From: Caldilineaceae bacterium SB0662_bin_25
Lineage (GTDB): Bacteria; Chloroflexota; Anaerolineae; Caldilineales; Caldilineaceae
DNA length: 48,346 bases
Reading direction: 5' to 3'
Assembly (NCBI GenBank): GCA_009840225.1
Contig: VXOE01000034.1
Coordinates: forward strand, 1 to 48,346
Shown here piece after piece: positions 37,602 to 46,339 of the stretch. Under the pieces are notes generated by a model. It did not search any database. It saw only the letters and a program-made list of their open reading frames with translations, and was not told the origin of the DNA. Position 1 is the stretch's first letter; each line of letters opens with the position of its first letter. A program made the position numbers and the translations under genes.

Positions 37602-38060
37602 AGCACTGCCTCTTGTCGTGCCGGTCCTGGCGCTGACTGCCGTCGTGCCAGCCGGACCGGTGCTGGCGCAAGGCCGCTTCGAAGGATACGCGTAAGCTCC
37701 GCTGAACACTGGAACCGCATTGTTGCCGGCGTGAATACGCAAAAAAAGCGTTGACGATAACGCGCCTCGACCTCCCCGCTGTCAGCTGATGACTTGTGGG
37801 ATGGAAAGCGCAGCGAGGCAACAGCCCTCGTCGGCCAGCAGCTTCACCTCCTGACCCCGCCGCCGGCGCCCCGAACTGGAACCCCTCTCCTGAATCCCCC
37901 AAAACTGCTGTTCAGACAACTGCCCTCGCCACCGGCGATACGGATGCGGCGGTCTAAGGTCAAATTCACTCTGGCCGCGAAATCCGTTACAATAGCCTTG
38001 GCCTCGGCAAGGCTGTCTATGAAAGCAGCTTGGCAGAACCGCTGCGAAAGGACTGCGCAA

Positions 38061-38399
38061 ATGAGCATTGCCACAATCGACAAGGCCACCATCCGCGCCG
38101 TAGCCCAACTGATCGCCCAAAAATTCGATCCCGAACAAATCATCCTCTTCGGCAGCCATGCCCGCGGCAACGCCGGCTCGCACAGCGACATAGACCTGCT
38201 TGTCGTCCTCAAATCCCTGGACGACTGGCCAAAGCGCGGCAATCCCATTCGCCTGGCGATTGGCGAGAAATTCGTCTTGCCCGTTGACGTGATCGTAACC
38301 ACGCCTGAACACCTTTCCGAGCAGCGCAAGAATCCATATTCCTTCGTTCACACGGCCCTTGAATCGCAAGAAATCCTGTATGAGCGCACAGCCCCCTGA
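38061..38399 (+). CDS. mntA: MntA-like nucleotidyltransferase antitoxin
   Basis: DPEQIILFGSHARGNAGSHSDIDLLVVLKS: GSxARG-x-DxD. Confidence 0.9.
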   Translation: MSIATIDKATIRAVAQLIAQKFDPEQIILFGSHARGNAGSHSDIDLLVVLKSLDDWPKRGNPIRLAIGEKFVLPVDVIVTTPEHLSEQRKNPYSFVHTALESQEILYERTAP

Positions 38400-38772
38400 A
38401 CGCGACTGGTTCGCGAAAGCGGAACAGGACTTGGAAATGGCCCGGCGAGCCATGAGCGCCGGCAACCCTTTGCCCGCGATGGCCTGCTATCACTGCCAGC
38501 AATGCGCCGAGAAGTACCTGAAGGGCTTTCTTGTCTCTCGGTCTATCGCGTTCCGCCCCGTGCATGATCTCCTCTATCTCTTACAGCAGTGCTCGGCATT
38601 GCAACCTGCATTTGAGGAACTGGCGCCGATTGTCGTGATCCTTGGAAGATACGGAGCTGGCGTGCGTTACCCGGTGCAGGGCTTCGAGGAACCCGACGTA
38701 GAGGCGGCAAACGAGGCGATAAAGTCGGCAGAAACTGTCTCCGCTTTCGTTACGCAGAACATGCAACTGTGA
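38380..38772 (+). CDS. HEPN-domain toxin-type partner of MntA-like protein
   Basis: RDWFAKAEQDLEMARRAMSAGNPLPAMACYHCQQCAEKYLKGFLVSRSIAFRPVHDLLYLLQQC; overlaps mntA. Confidence 0.88.
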   Translation: MSAQPPERDWFAKAEQDLEMARRAMSAGNPLPAMACYHCQQCAEKYLKGFLVSRSIAFRPVHDLLYLLQQCSALQPAFEELAPIVVILGRYGAGVRYPVQGFEEPDVEAANEAIKSAETVSAFVTQNMQL

Positions 38773-39028
38773 ACCCTTCAAGACGCTGCACGATCTCGAC
38801 ACTTTCCCCCATCTGCCCATTCGGTAGCGCCAAACCTTCCCGCAAAAACAACAAACTGTCGCATTGGCCAGCCTTTCGGCGGCGCTAACGAAAAGAAAGC
38901 CCGCCGCGAAGCGCCCCAGGTAGGCCAGTACAACCGGCCGCACCAGAGGCCGTTCTAAGCGCCTTTTCAGGCATGAGGGTACCCTGCACTCCTCCCTTCC
39001 TATCTCCGCGCCCCTCCGCAGACAATCC

Positions 39029-39204
39029 GTAGGGGCGTCCCTTGTGGGCGCCCTCCCCGGTACGCGGGCCCCTGCGAGGATCGATAATATCTTCGCCGTT
39101 CTCCGTGGCCCTCCGTGGATCAATAAGGTGTTGCCGTTCTCCGCGTACTCGGCAGTTCACTGAAAATAGAAAAAGACCCGCTGGCCAAGGCCTCGCGGGT
39201 CTTT
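39029..39204 (+). repeat. R1+R2+terminator composite repeat, copy 2
   Basis: See copy 1 at 37072..37247; only scattered substitutions. Confidence 0.9.
39172..39204. terminator. Bidirectional terminator-like hairpin, second copy
   Basis: AAAGACCCGCTGGCCAAGGCCTCGCGGGTCTTT. Confidence 0.75.
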
Positions 39205-39420
39205 CCAAGGGGTTGATGGATGTCACCCTGCCCATCCATCGACCCCATCTTAACAAGCGGTTGCGCGATCCTCAACCGCCGTGTTATCCTCCGGATCCAC
39301 AACCGAATATGCTCGTCAAAATGCAACTGCCCACCTGGGCGAGGTGAGCAGCAGCAGGACGTCGGGCGATGACGGCGAGTTAGCGCTCCCGTCACCAGAG
39401 ACAACAGGAGGGTCCGTCCC

Positions 39421-40452
39421 GTGTCTACCTCACAGCATACCATTGCCCACGCCCACAAGTCAACATCTGATATTCACCCGAACGGCCTCTACAACCCCGA
39501 CCACAACCGGCATCAGCACTATCGCTACGAAAACATCGTCCTCGACCTCTTCGAGTCCGACATCCTCTCCGTTCTGCCTTCCCATCTGAAAGCCGTCCTC
39601 CTCCTCGGCGCCGGCCTCGCCAACAGCGACAACCGCGACGGCCGCTACAGGTCCTTCTACTTCCGCCAGGGCTGGACCGCGCAGAAGCTGGGCATCTCGC
39701 GCCAGGCCCTCTCCAGCTATCTCGGCGCCGTCGTTGAGCACGGCCTCCTCATCAAACTCGGCAAAGGTCATCCCAAAAACAGGCACAAGGGCGCCCAGCC
39801 CGTCATCTTCTACGCCGTCCCCGAATTCGAGGACCTCTGCCGCCTCGCCGCCACCAAAACCAGGGACGACTTTACCCGCAAAAAGACCCCCGCAGACGTC
39901 GCCCGCATTGTGGATAACTCCCGGAAGGTGTCAACCCCCGTTTTACAACCTCCATCCGAGAAGGTGTCAACCGCGCGCGACACCCTGTTGTCAAGCGAGC
40001 GCGACACCCTTACCGGGAGGTTGTCAACCGGGCGCGACACAAAAATAGATCTACTTCCTGAAATAGAGAATAGAAATGGAAAGGGGGTGCATCCATCAGC
40101 AAATGGGGATAACGGAAAAACCGACTTCAACACCAACGGCCAGTCCGCCGCTGACGTTCCTGACGGCCGCTCCGAGATCCTCTGCCCCTGCGGCAACGCC
40201 ATCCCGGCCGAAAAATGGGCGGCCGGCCGCGAACTGTGCAAGGAATGCTGGGAGAAAGAGCAAAGAGCCGCGCACGCAGCGTGGAAGAAAGAGGAGGAAG
40301 AAAACAGGCGCAAACACGAAGAAGGGCACCGCGAATTCTTCCGCGAAAAATGGGCGCACCTGGACAAAGCCAGCAGAACTGACAAACTATGGATAGGAGA
40401 GAACTTCCCAGCTCGAGGCACGCCGGCCGCTCTCGCCGCAGCGGCCGACTAG
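39421..40452 (+). CDS. Winged-helix, replication-initiator-like protein with iteron-encoded linker and C-terminal zinc ribbon (second locus)
   Basis: 343 aa; HTH (RQGWTAQKLGISRQALSSYLGAVVEHGLLIKLGKG); RDTL/RLSTGRDT repeats; CPCGNAIPAEKWAAGRELCKECWEKEQRAAHAAWKKEEEE. Confidence 0.65.
   Translation: MSTSQHTIAHAHKSTSDIHPNGLYNPDHNRHQHYRYENIVLDLFESDILSVLPSHLKAVLLLGAGLANSDNRDGRYRSFYFRQGWTAQKLGISRQALSSYLGAVVEHGLLIKLGKGHPKNRHKGAQPVIFYAVPEFEDLCRLAATKTRDDFTRKKTPADVARIVDNSRKVSTPVLQPPSEKVSTARDTLLSSERDTLTGRLSTGRDTKIDLLPEIENRNGKGVHPSANGDNGKTDFNTNGQSAADVPDGRSEILCPCGNAIPAEKWAAGRELCKECWEKEQRAAHAAWKKEEEENRRKHEEGHREFFREKWAHLDKASRTDKLWIGENFPARGTPAALAAAAD
39927..40040 (+). repeat. Intragenic iteron-like repeats G(G/T)TGTCAANCGNGCGCGACACC
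   Basis: Full copies at 39963, 39987, 40020 and a degenerate one at 39927. Confidence 0.75.
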
Positions 40453-40492
40453 GGCCCGTTGCACAGCTGCGCACAGAAAACCCGATACGCCC

Positions 40493-40903
40493 TTGCTGTT
40501 CTCCGCGCCCAGCAGGAGATTCTTTGAAGAAGTAGATGCCGGCAAATTTGTCTTGGTGATCTCCCCCGTCGTTGAGGAAGAGATCAGATCTGCCCCCGAC
40601 GTCGTCCAGGAACTTTTCGCAGCGTACAACCAAACAGCCCGCGTTGAGCAAATCACCAATGAGACCCTGGAGCTTCGGACATCGTATGTCGAACTTGGTG
40701 TCGTTTCAAGAAGTGCGCTGGCAGATGCGCTGCATGTCGCAATTGCAACGGTTGCTGGATGTGAACTCATCGTGATCTGGAATTTCAGGGACATTGTGCA
40801 TTTCGACAAGATCCGCAGATATAACGCAGTCAATATCCTCAGAGGCCATGACCGGATAGGAATCTTTTCTCCCCTGGAGGTGGTTCAACATGACGAACCG
40901 TGA
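40493..40903 (+). pseudogene. N-terminally truncated PIN-domain (VapC-like) toxin
   Basis: RRFFEEVDAGKFVLVISPVVEEEIRSAP...SALADALHVAIATVAGCELIVIWNFRDIVHFDKIRRYNAVN; the N-terminal DTS/DTN catalytic strand is absent and replaced by R2 repeat sequence. Confidence 0.7.
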
Positions 40904-41075
40904 ACCTGAATTCATGACATGGAAACGTCGCGGCGCAAAACGCGTCCGGCGCCTCGTCGAGGGTATGTCACGGGAAGAAGAACTCGAATTCTGGCACAAA
41001 CGCACACAAAACATGCGCGCCCGCCAAAAGGCGGGTCATCCCAAATCCCCGCCATCAGCTGCCGCCAACCCATAA
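40890..41075 (+). CDS. Small antitoxin-like partner of the PIN protein
   Basis: 61 aa MTNREPEFMTWKRRGAKRVRRLVEGMSREEELEFWHKRTQNMRARQ, overlapping the PIN ORF. Confidence 0.5.
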   Translation: MTNREPEFMTWKRRGAKRVRRLVEGMSREEELEFWHKRTQNMRARQKAGHPKSPPSAAANP

Positions 41076-41156
41076 CCTGAGCGGTCATCCCATCCGCGCC
41101 GCGCGAATCCACCCCCCGCGCTGTTTATTCTCGCGATAGCAAATCCGATAAGTCTT

Positions 41157-41205
41157 TGGTGTTCTCCGCGTCCCTCCGCGCCCTCCGCGGACAAAAAGGT
41201 GTTCT
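41157..41205 (+). repeat. R2 repeat
   Basis: GGTGTTCTCCGCGTCCCTCCGCGCCCTCCGCGGACAAAAAGGTG. Confidence 0.8.
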
Positions 41206-41392
41206 TAGCGCCCTTCCGCCGGACCAATACGGCCAGCGGCTGGCAACAGCTCCCTACCCGACTCCGGTAGCAGTACCCCGTCTCCACCCACTCCGCCAAG
41301 AACTGTTGCGACTGCTGTTGTCTGCGGTTACGTGTCGCAACGCCGTCCGCACGCCCGGACGGAAACGGACTGCGCCAATATTGGCATAATAC

Positions 41393-41446
41393 TGGCACAA
41401 ATCAAGAGCGAAATAACACGCTGGCGTCATACAACAGCGGTATACT
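41393..41446 (+). promoter_or_regulatory. Conserved-spacing element TGGCACAA-N24-CGTCAT-N10-TATACT
   Basis: Matches the other three copies in spacing. Confidence 0.65.
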
Positions 41447-41724
41447 TAAAGATTGGCAAATCCTGGATTGGGGTCTCCATGTGGTCCGTACACGCTCGGA
41501 CATTGGAGTAGCCGTCATGAAGCAGACAAAAGCCGTAACGACAGGCTTAACGGCCTCGAACAGGCGGCATCCGCTTTGGTAAAGCGCTTTCTGTCCTCTG
41601 AAATACCGGGACGCAGAGGGAGGAGAAGACGGAATCGCACCATAGTGCGGCGAGCATTAAGTACAACGTCACCTACACGGTCACTGTCACGAGGGCCGGG
41701 TAAGAAGAGGAAGGGAGGTGCCAA

Positions 41725-42978
41725 ATGAGGCAGGCCATATCCCTTATAGTTGTTGTCTGCGCCATAATTTTTCTGGTAACTTTGACAAGTGGATCAAAAG
41801 CGGTAATGGCTCATCATTCAAATGTAACCGCTTGTTACGCTGAGGCTTCGCAATGGTATTTTGATGTCGTGTTTGAGAATGGCAGTCGGGAAAAGAGTGG
41901 GCCTTATTCTCAATCAGCATGCAATTTTATCCGCGGAAACAAGATTCGGTCTTTAGAGCATACCGCGACGCCCTTGCCAACTCAGACGCCAACCGAAACT
42001 GCGACGGCGACGGTTACGCCCACGCCAACCGAGACGCCAACCCAAACGTCAACACCGACGCCAACCGAGACACCAACCGAGACGTCAACGCCGACGCCCA
42101 CACCCACGCCAAGCGGGACGTCAAGACCGACGTCAGCACCAACCAGGACGTCAACACCGACGCCCACGTCCACGACTCCACCCACGGCTGCGCCCAGGAC
42201 GCCATCCCCGGCTGAGCCCACGGCTGCGCCTGTACCCCCGGGGACAAGTTACTCTATCGGAACATGCTGGCCGGGCACCAGCGCCTGGTTCTTTAGCGTT
42301 ACAGACGGTGCAGGCCAAACAACACATCACGGGCCATACGCTGATCATGGCAGTTGCAACAGTGCCCGTACCCGGTTCATAAGCAACCTGTCGACGGCAA
42401 CGCCGACACCACCCTCCGCTACACCCACCGCAACGCCGGCACCGCCCGCGCCGCCCGCAGCAACGCCGGCGCCGCCCGCGGCCAGACCGACACCAGCGCC
42501 GGGTCAGGGGAATACGCCCAAGGCTACGCCGTCGCCAGCGCCGCCGCCGGCCTCTTCAAGTGGAAAAAAGTATGAAGTTCTGGAGTGCTTGCCGAACCAT
42601 GCCGGCCGGCCCCTGGCAATCTGTCCTAATGGCGACGTCTATCTGTTTGGCGCCCCATCATACAAGTTGACCATCTTCCCACACGGAACCTTGGTGGAAT
42701 CATCCTATGCCGATGGCAAGCCATACATCTTCTTCGTCAGAAATGGGCAGGCAGAACTGTTGGATGCGCCCGTCCCGCCTGCACCGGAATGTTTGCCTGC
42801 CCACGCAGGTCGCCCTTTGGCAGTCTGTCCGGATGGTGCGGTCTATCTGTTCGGCGCGCCGTCCTATGAGATGATTCCGCTGGCGGACGGGGGGATTAAG
42901 GTTGTGTCATCTTATGCCGATGGCAAGCCGTATGTCTTCATTCTGCGCGGCAATGCAGTCGAATTCATTCACTGGTAA
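41725..42978 (+). CDS. Secreted multi-repeat protein with TPT-rich linkers, paralog 1
   Basis: Signal-like MRQAISLIVVVCAIIFLVTLTSGSKAVMAHH; CYAEASQWYFDVVFENGSREKSGPYSQSACNFIRG and CWPGTSAWFFSVTDGAGQTTHHGPYADHGSCNSAR repeats; two C-terminal HAGRPLA(I/V)CP...SYADGKPY(I/V)F repeats. Confidence 0.85.
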   Translation: MRQAISLIVVVCAIIFLVTLTSGSKAVMAHHSNVTACYAEASQWYFDVVFENGSREKSGPYSQSACNFIRGNKIRSLEHTATPLPTQTPTETATATVTPTPTETPTQTSTPTPTETPTETSTPTPTPTPSGTSRPTSAPTRTSTPTPTSTTPPTAAPRTPSPAEPTAAPVPPGTSYSIGTCWPGTSAWFFSVTDGAGQTTHHGPYADHGSCNSARTRFISNLSTATPTPPSATPTATPAPPAPPAATPAPPAARPTPAPGQGNTPKATPSPAPPPASSSGKKYEVLECLPNHAGRPLAICPNGDVYLFGAPSYKLTIFPHGTLVESSYADGKPYIFFVRNGQAELLDAPVPPAPECLPAHAGRPLAVCPDGAVYLFGAPSYEMIPLADGGIKVVSSYADGKPYVFILRGNAVEFIHW

Positions 42979-43182
42979 ACATCGGGAAACGAGTCGCGCC
43001 GGTCTGTCGACATGACCGCCCCCACCTTACGCACAATATATCGGGATGTAACGGAAAGCAGGCGAATCTGGACGCGCCCCTCCGGCCCTGTTGCAAACCT
43101 GGCGCAATCTGTCCACCTTTGGCGCAGGGTCAATCCGTATGTCCCCAATGTAACAGAACGAATCAAACAGCTAACGAGACCG

Positions 43183-43285
43183 TGTTCTCCGCGCCCCTCC
43201 GCGGACAAAAAGCAGTTCTCCGTGCTCCTCCGTGCCCTCCGTGGACAAAAAAGCAGTTAGATGTTCTCCGCGTCCCTCCGCGGAT
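43183..43285 (+). repeat. R2 repeat units
   Basis: TTCTCCGCGCCCCTCCGCGGACAAAAAGCAGTTCTCCGTGCTCCTCCGTGCCCTCCGTGGACAAAAAAGCAGTTAGATGTTCTCCGCGTCCCTCCGCGGATC. Confidence 0.85.
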
Positions 43286-43687
43286 CGACCGGTCTTGTCC
43301 AGCACAGGAATCAAACCGCAAATATCCCGAACAGGCAGGCAGGTCTTCCCTTCTTGTTCAATTCTGAACGACTTTGCTGATAACCCCGACACGTCAGATA
43401 ACACGCCGATTGAACAACCCTGAGACAAAGGCAATGTCCCCGTCTTGGGCTGGCGCCTTATGCGCTCTCTCGCGTAGTTGCAAATCTAGGGTTCTCTCGC
43501 CGTCCTGAATGCCTGCTGCCATACACCCAGCGGCCGGGAACGAAGCCCTACCCAACTCCGGTAGCAATCCCCCCGTCTCCACCCTATCCGCCAAGAACTG
43601 TTGCGACTGCTGTTGTCTGCAGTTACGTGTCGCAACACCGTCCGCACGCCCGGACGGAGACTGACTGCGCCAATATTGGCATATTAC

Positions 43688-43741
43688 TGGCACAAGTCGA
43701 GAGCGTAATGACACGCTGGTGTCATGCAGAAGCGGTATACT
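43688..43741 (+). promoter_or_regulatory. Conserved-spacing element TGGCACAA-N24-TGTCAT-N10-TATACT with dyad ATGACAC-GCTG-GTGTCAT
   Basis: Same spacing as at 41393, 48020 and 4652(-). Confidence 0.65.
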
Positions 43742-44129
43742 TAGAGATTGGTAAATCCTGGATTGAGGTCTCCATGTGGTCCGTACAGGCCCGGGCATTG
43801 GAGGTAGCCGTCATGAAGCAGACAAGAGCCGTAACGACAGGCTTAGCGGCCTCGAACTGGCGGCATCCGCTTTGGTAAAGCGCCTTTTCTGTCCTCTGAA
43901 ATACCGGGACGCAGAAGGCCGAGAGGAAGCGTCAGTACCAGGCGGGGATGAAGCCGAGCGCCAGGCAATTGGACAAACGTTTGAACGCCATGAAGCAGGC
44001 GTGTTTCCCTTGGATGTATGAACTGTTCAAATGGGCAGCACAGATGGCGATTCAAAATCTTGGCATAGCGTCAAAAATTTCTTTTCCCGGCGCGGGAAAT
44101 ATCCTCAACTTATAAAAAGGGGAAAAGAG

Positions 44130-45383
44130 ATGAAAAGGTTGTCCTGGGGGGCAGTTTTTTTGTGTTGCGTGATTCTTATAGGGTACTTGCGGAGTGATAC
44201 GAAAGTCGCTACAGCGCATCACGAAAGAGTAACTGCCTGTTTCAATTTACATGCAGAATGGTTCTTTGATATTTGGATTGATATTGCTGCTGGGAATAGG
44301 CAACGACAAGGCCCATTTATAAACGAAGCGACGTGCAATAATCAGCGAGACGGTGCAATACTTGCACTGGGCCATGACGCAGCGACGCATACGCGGACTC
44401 CGACGACCACGCCAACAGAAACTGCGACGGCGACAGATACGGCAACATCAACACCGACGCCCACACCGACACCCACGCCCACGCCAACCGAAACGCCAAC
44501 ACCGACGCCCACGCCAAGCGGGACGTCAAGACCGACGTCAGCACCAACCAGGACGTCAACACCGACGCCCACGTCCACGACTCCACCCACGGCTGCGCCC
44601 AGGACGCCATCCCCGGCTGAGCCCACGGCTGCGCCTGTACCCCCGGGGACAAGTTACTCTATCGGAACATGCTGGCCGGGCACCAGCGCCTGGTTCTTTA
44701 GCGTTACAGACGGTGCAGGCCAAACAACACATCACGGGCCATACGCTGATCATGGCAGTTGCAACAGTGCCCGTACCCGGTTCATAAGCAACCTGTCGAC
44801 GGCAACGCCGACACCACCCTCCGCTACACCCACCGCAACGCCGGCACCGCCCGCGCCGCCCGCAGCAACGCCGGCGCCGCCCGCGGCCAGACCGACACCA
44901 GCGCCGGGTCAGGGGAATACGCCCAAGGCTACGCCGTCGCCAGCGCCGCCGCCGGCCTCTTCAAGTGGAAAAAAGTATGAAGTTCTGGAGTGCTTGCCGA
45001 ACCATGCCGGCCGGCCCCTGGCAATCTGTCCTAATGGCGACGTCTATCTGTTTGGCGCCCCATCATACAAGTTGACCATCTTCCCACACGGAACCTTGGT
45101 GGAATCATCCTATGCCGATGGCAAGCCATACATCTTCTTCGTCAGAAATGGGCAGGCAGAACTGTTGGATGCGCCCGTCCCGCCTGCACCGGAATGTTTG
45201 CCTGCCCACGCAGGTCGCCCTTTGGCAGTCTGTCCGGATGGTGCGGTCTATCTGTTCGGCGCGCCGTCCTATGAGATGATTCCGCTGGCGGACGGGGGGA
45301 TTAAGGTTGTGTCATCCTATGCCGATGGCAAGCCGTATGTCTTCATCTTGCGCGGCAATGCAGTCGAATTCATTCACTGGTAA
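44130..45383 (+). CDS. Secreted multi-repeat protein with TPT-rich linkers, paralog 2
   Basis: MKRLSWGAVFLCCVILIGYLRSDTKVATAHHERVTACFNLHAEWFFDIWIDI...; from the linker onward essentially identical to paralog 1. Confidence 0.85.
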   Translation: MKRLSWGAVFLCCVILIGYLRSDTKVATAHHERVTACFNLHAEWFFDIWIDIAAGNRQRQGPFINEATCNNQRDGAILALGHDAATHTRTPTTTPTETATATDTATSTPTPTPTPTPTPTETPTPTPTPSGTSRPTSAPTRTSTPTPTSTTPPTAAPRTPSPAEPTAAPVPPGTSYSIGTCWPGTSAWFFSVTDGAGQTTHHGPYADHGSCNSARTRFISNLSTATPTPPSATPTATPAPPAPPAATPAPPAARPTPAPGQGNTPKATPSPAPPPASSSGKKYEVLECLPNHAGRPLAICPNGDVYLFGAPSYKLTIFPHGTLVESSYADGKPYIFFVRNGQAELLDAPVPPAPECLPAHAGRPLAVCPDGAVYLFGAPSYEMIPLADGGIKVVSSYADGKPYVFILRGNAVEFIHW

Positions 45384-45532
45384 ACACCGGGAAACGAGTC
45401 GCGTCGGTCCGTCGGCATGACCGCCCCCACCTTGCGCACAATGAACGGCCAGGAACGGTAGAAGTAGGGCGGGACGGACATCGATGTCCGTCCCGCCTGC
45501 CGCGCGCATAACCGTAAGGAGGAGATGAAGCG

Positions 45533-45895
45533 ATGGGAAAGCTTGTCCGACCCGTAATCTTCAACATAATCACAATCGCCGCCCTGCTGTTTGCCCTGGT
45601 CCAGATGCTGATCGTCGCCCCGGGGCGCACGACGCCAACAACGACTGAGGCCGTTCAGCTGCTTGCAGAGCTCGCCCAGGAGAGTGACGCCGTGGACCAA
45701 ACCTTGGGCGTGCGTCTCGCGACCGATCAGGAGCGGCGCCGGTGGTTCAGCAACAGCATGATCGTCACCATGGCCGTCGCAATTCTGGCCAATCTCATCG
45801 CCAACCATCTCGGCCGCGGGAGGCAGAGGATGAACGTTGCCAGGATTCGCCGGCTGGAAGAGGAGCTGCACGAACTGCAGTCAAGGAGGTCCTGA
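45533..45895 (+). CDS. Small two-TM membrane protein, tandem paralog A
   Basis: MGKLVRPVIFNIITIAALLFALVQMLIV...SNSMIVTMAVAILANLIANHLGRGRQRMNVARIRRLEEELHELQ. Confidence 0.7.
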   Translation: MGKLVRPVIFNIITIAALLFALVQMLIVAPGRTTPTTTEAVQLLAELAQESDAVDQTLGVRLATDQERRRWFSNSMIVTMAVAILANLIANHLGRGRQRMNVARIRRLEEELHELQSRRS

Positions 45896-45896
45896 A

Positions 45897-46247
45897 GTGA
45901 AGGGCAGACTTTCCCAACCCGTACTGTTCAACCTGATAACGATCGCGGCAATGCTGTTCTCACTCTTCCAGTTGGTGGCCGTGTCGCAAAGAACCGCAAC
46001 CACTGAGGTCATCGACCTGTTTGAGGAGCTTGCCGCAGAGGGCGCCATTGAGGATGCAACGCTCAGCCTGCGTCTCGCCGCCGAGCAGGACCAGCGCCTG
46101 GGCCTGGCCAACTATATCCTGGCCACGCTGCTGATCGCGATCCTGGCCAACGTTGTCGCAAACTATATCGGCAGAGGAAGACATCACGAGAATACCGCAC
46201 GAATTCGTGAGCTGGAGGCGGAGATACGCGGAATGCGAGGGAGTTAG
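45897..46247 (+). CDS. Small two-TM membrane protein, tandem paralog B
   Basis: VKGRLSQPVLFNLITIAAMLFSLFQLVAV...LANYILATLLIAILANVVANYIGRGRHHENTARIRELEAEIRGM; GTG start one base after the stop of paralog A. Confidence 0.7.
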   Translation: MKGRLSQPVLFNLITIAAMLFSLFQLVAVSQRTATTEVIDLFEELAAEGAIEDATLSLRLAAEQDQRLGLANYILATLLIAILANVVANYIGRGRHHENTARIRELEAEIRGMRGS

Positions 46248-46339
46248 CGCCTTCGACCCGAACCGGACCGATCACATTCCTTAGCTCATGGGCCAGTTTT
46301 TGCGCCCGCTTCAACCTGGTCTCGACGAAAAGACGCATG

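Noticed and set aside
41393-41420. TGGCACAA as a sigma-54 promoter (-24/-12)
   Set aside because: No GC at the required 10-bp spacing after GG in the copies; the TATACT block at constant distance fits another architecture.
41980-42200. Tandem ACGCCAACCGAGACG-type repeats as a possible array or origin
   Set aside because: Codon-level TPT/PT linker minisatellite inside a secreted protein; explained by linker function.
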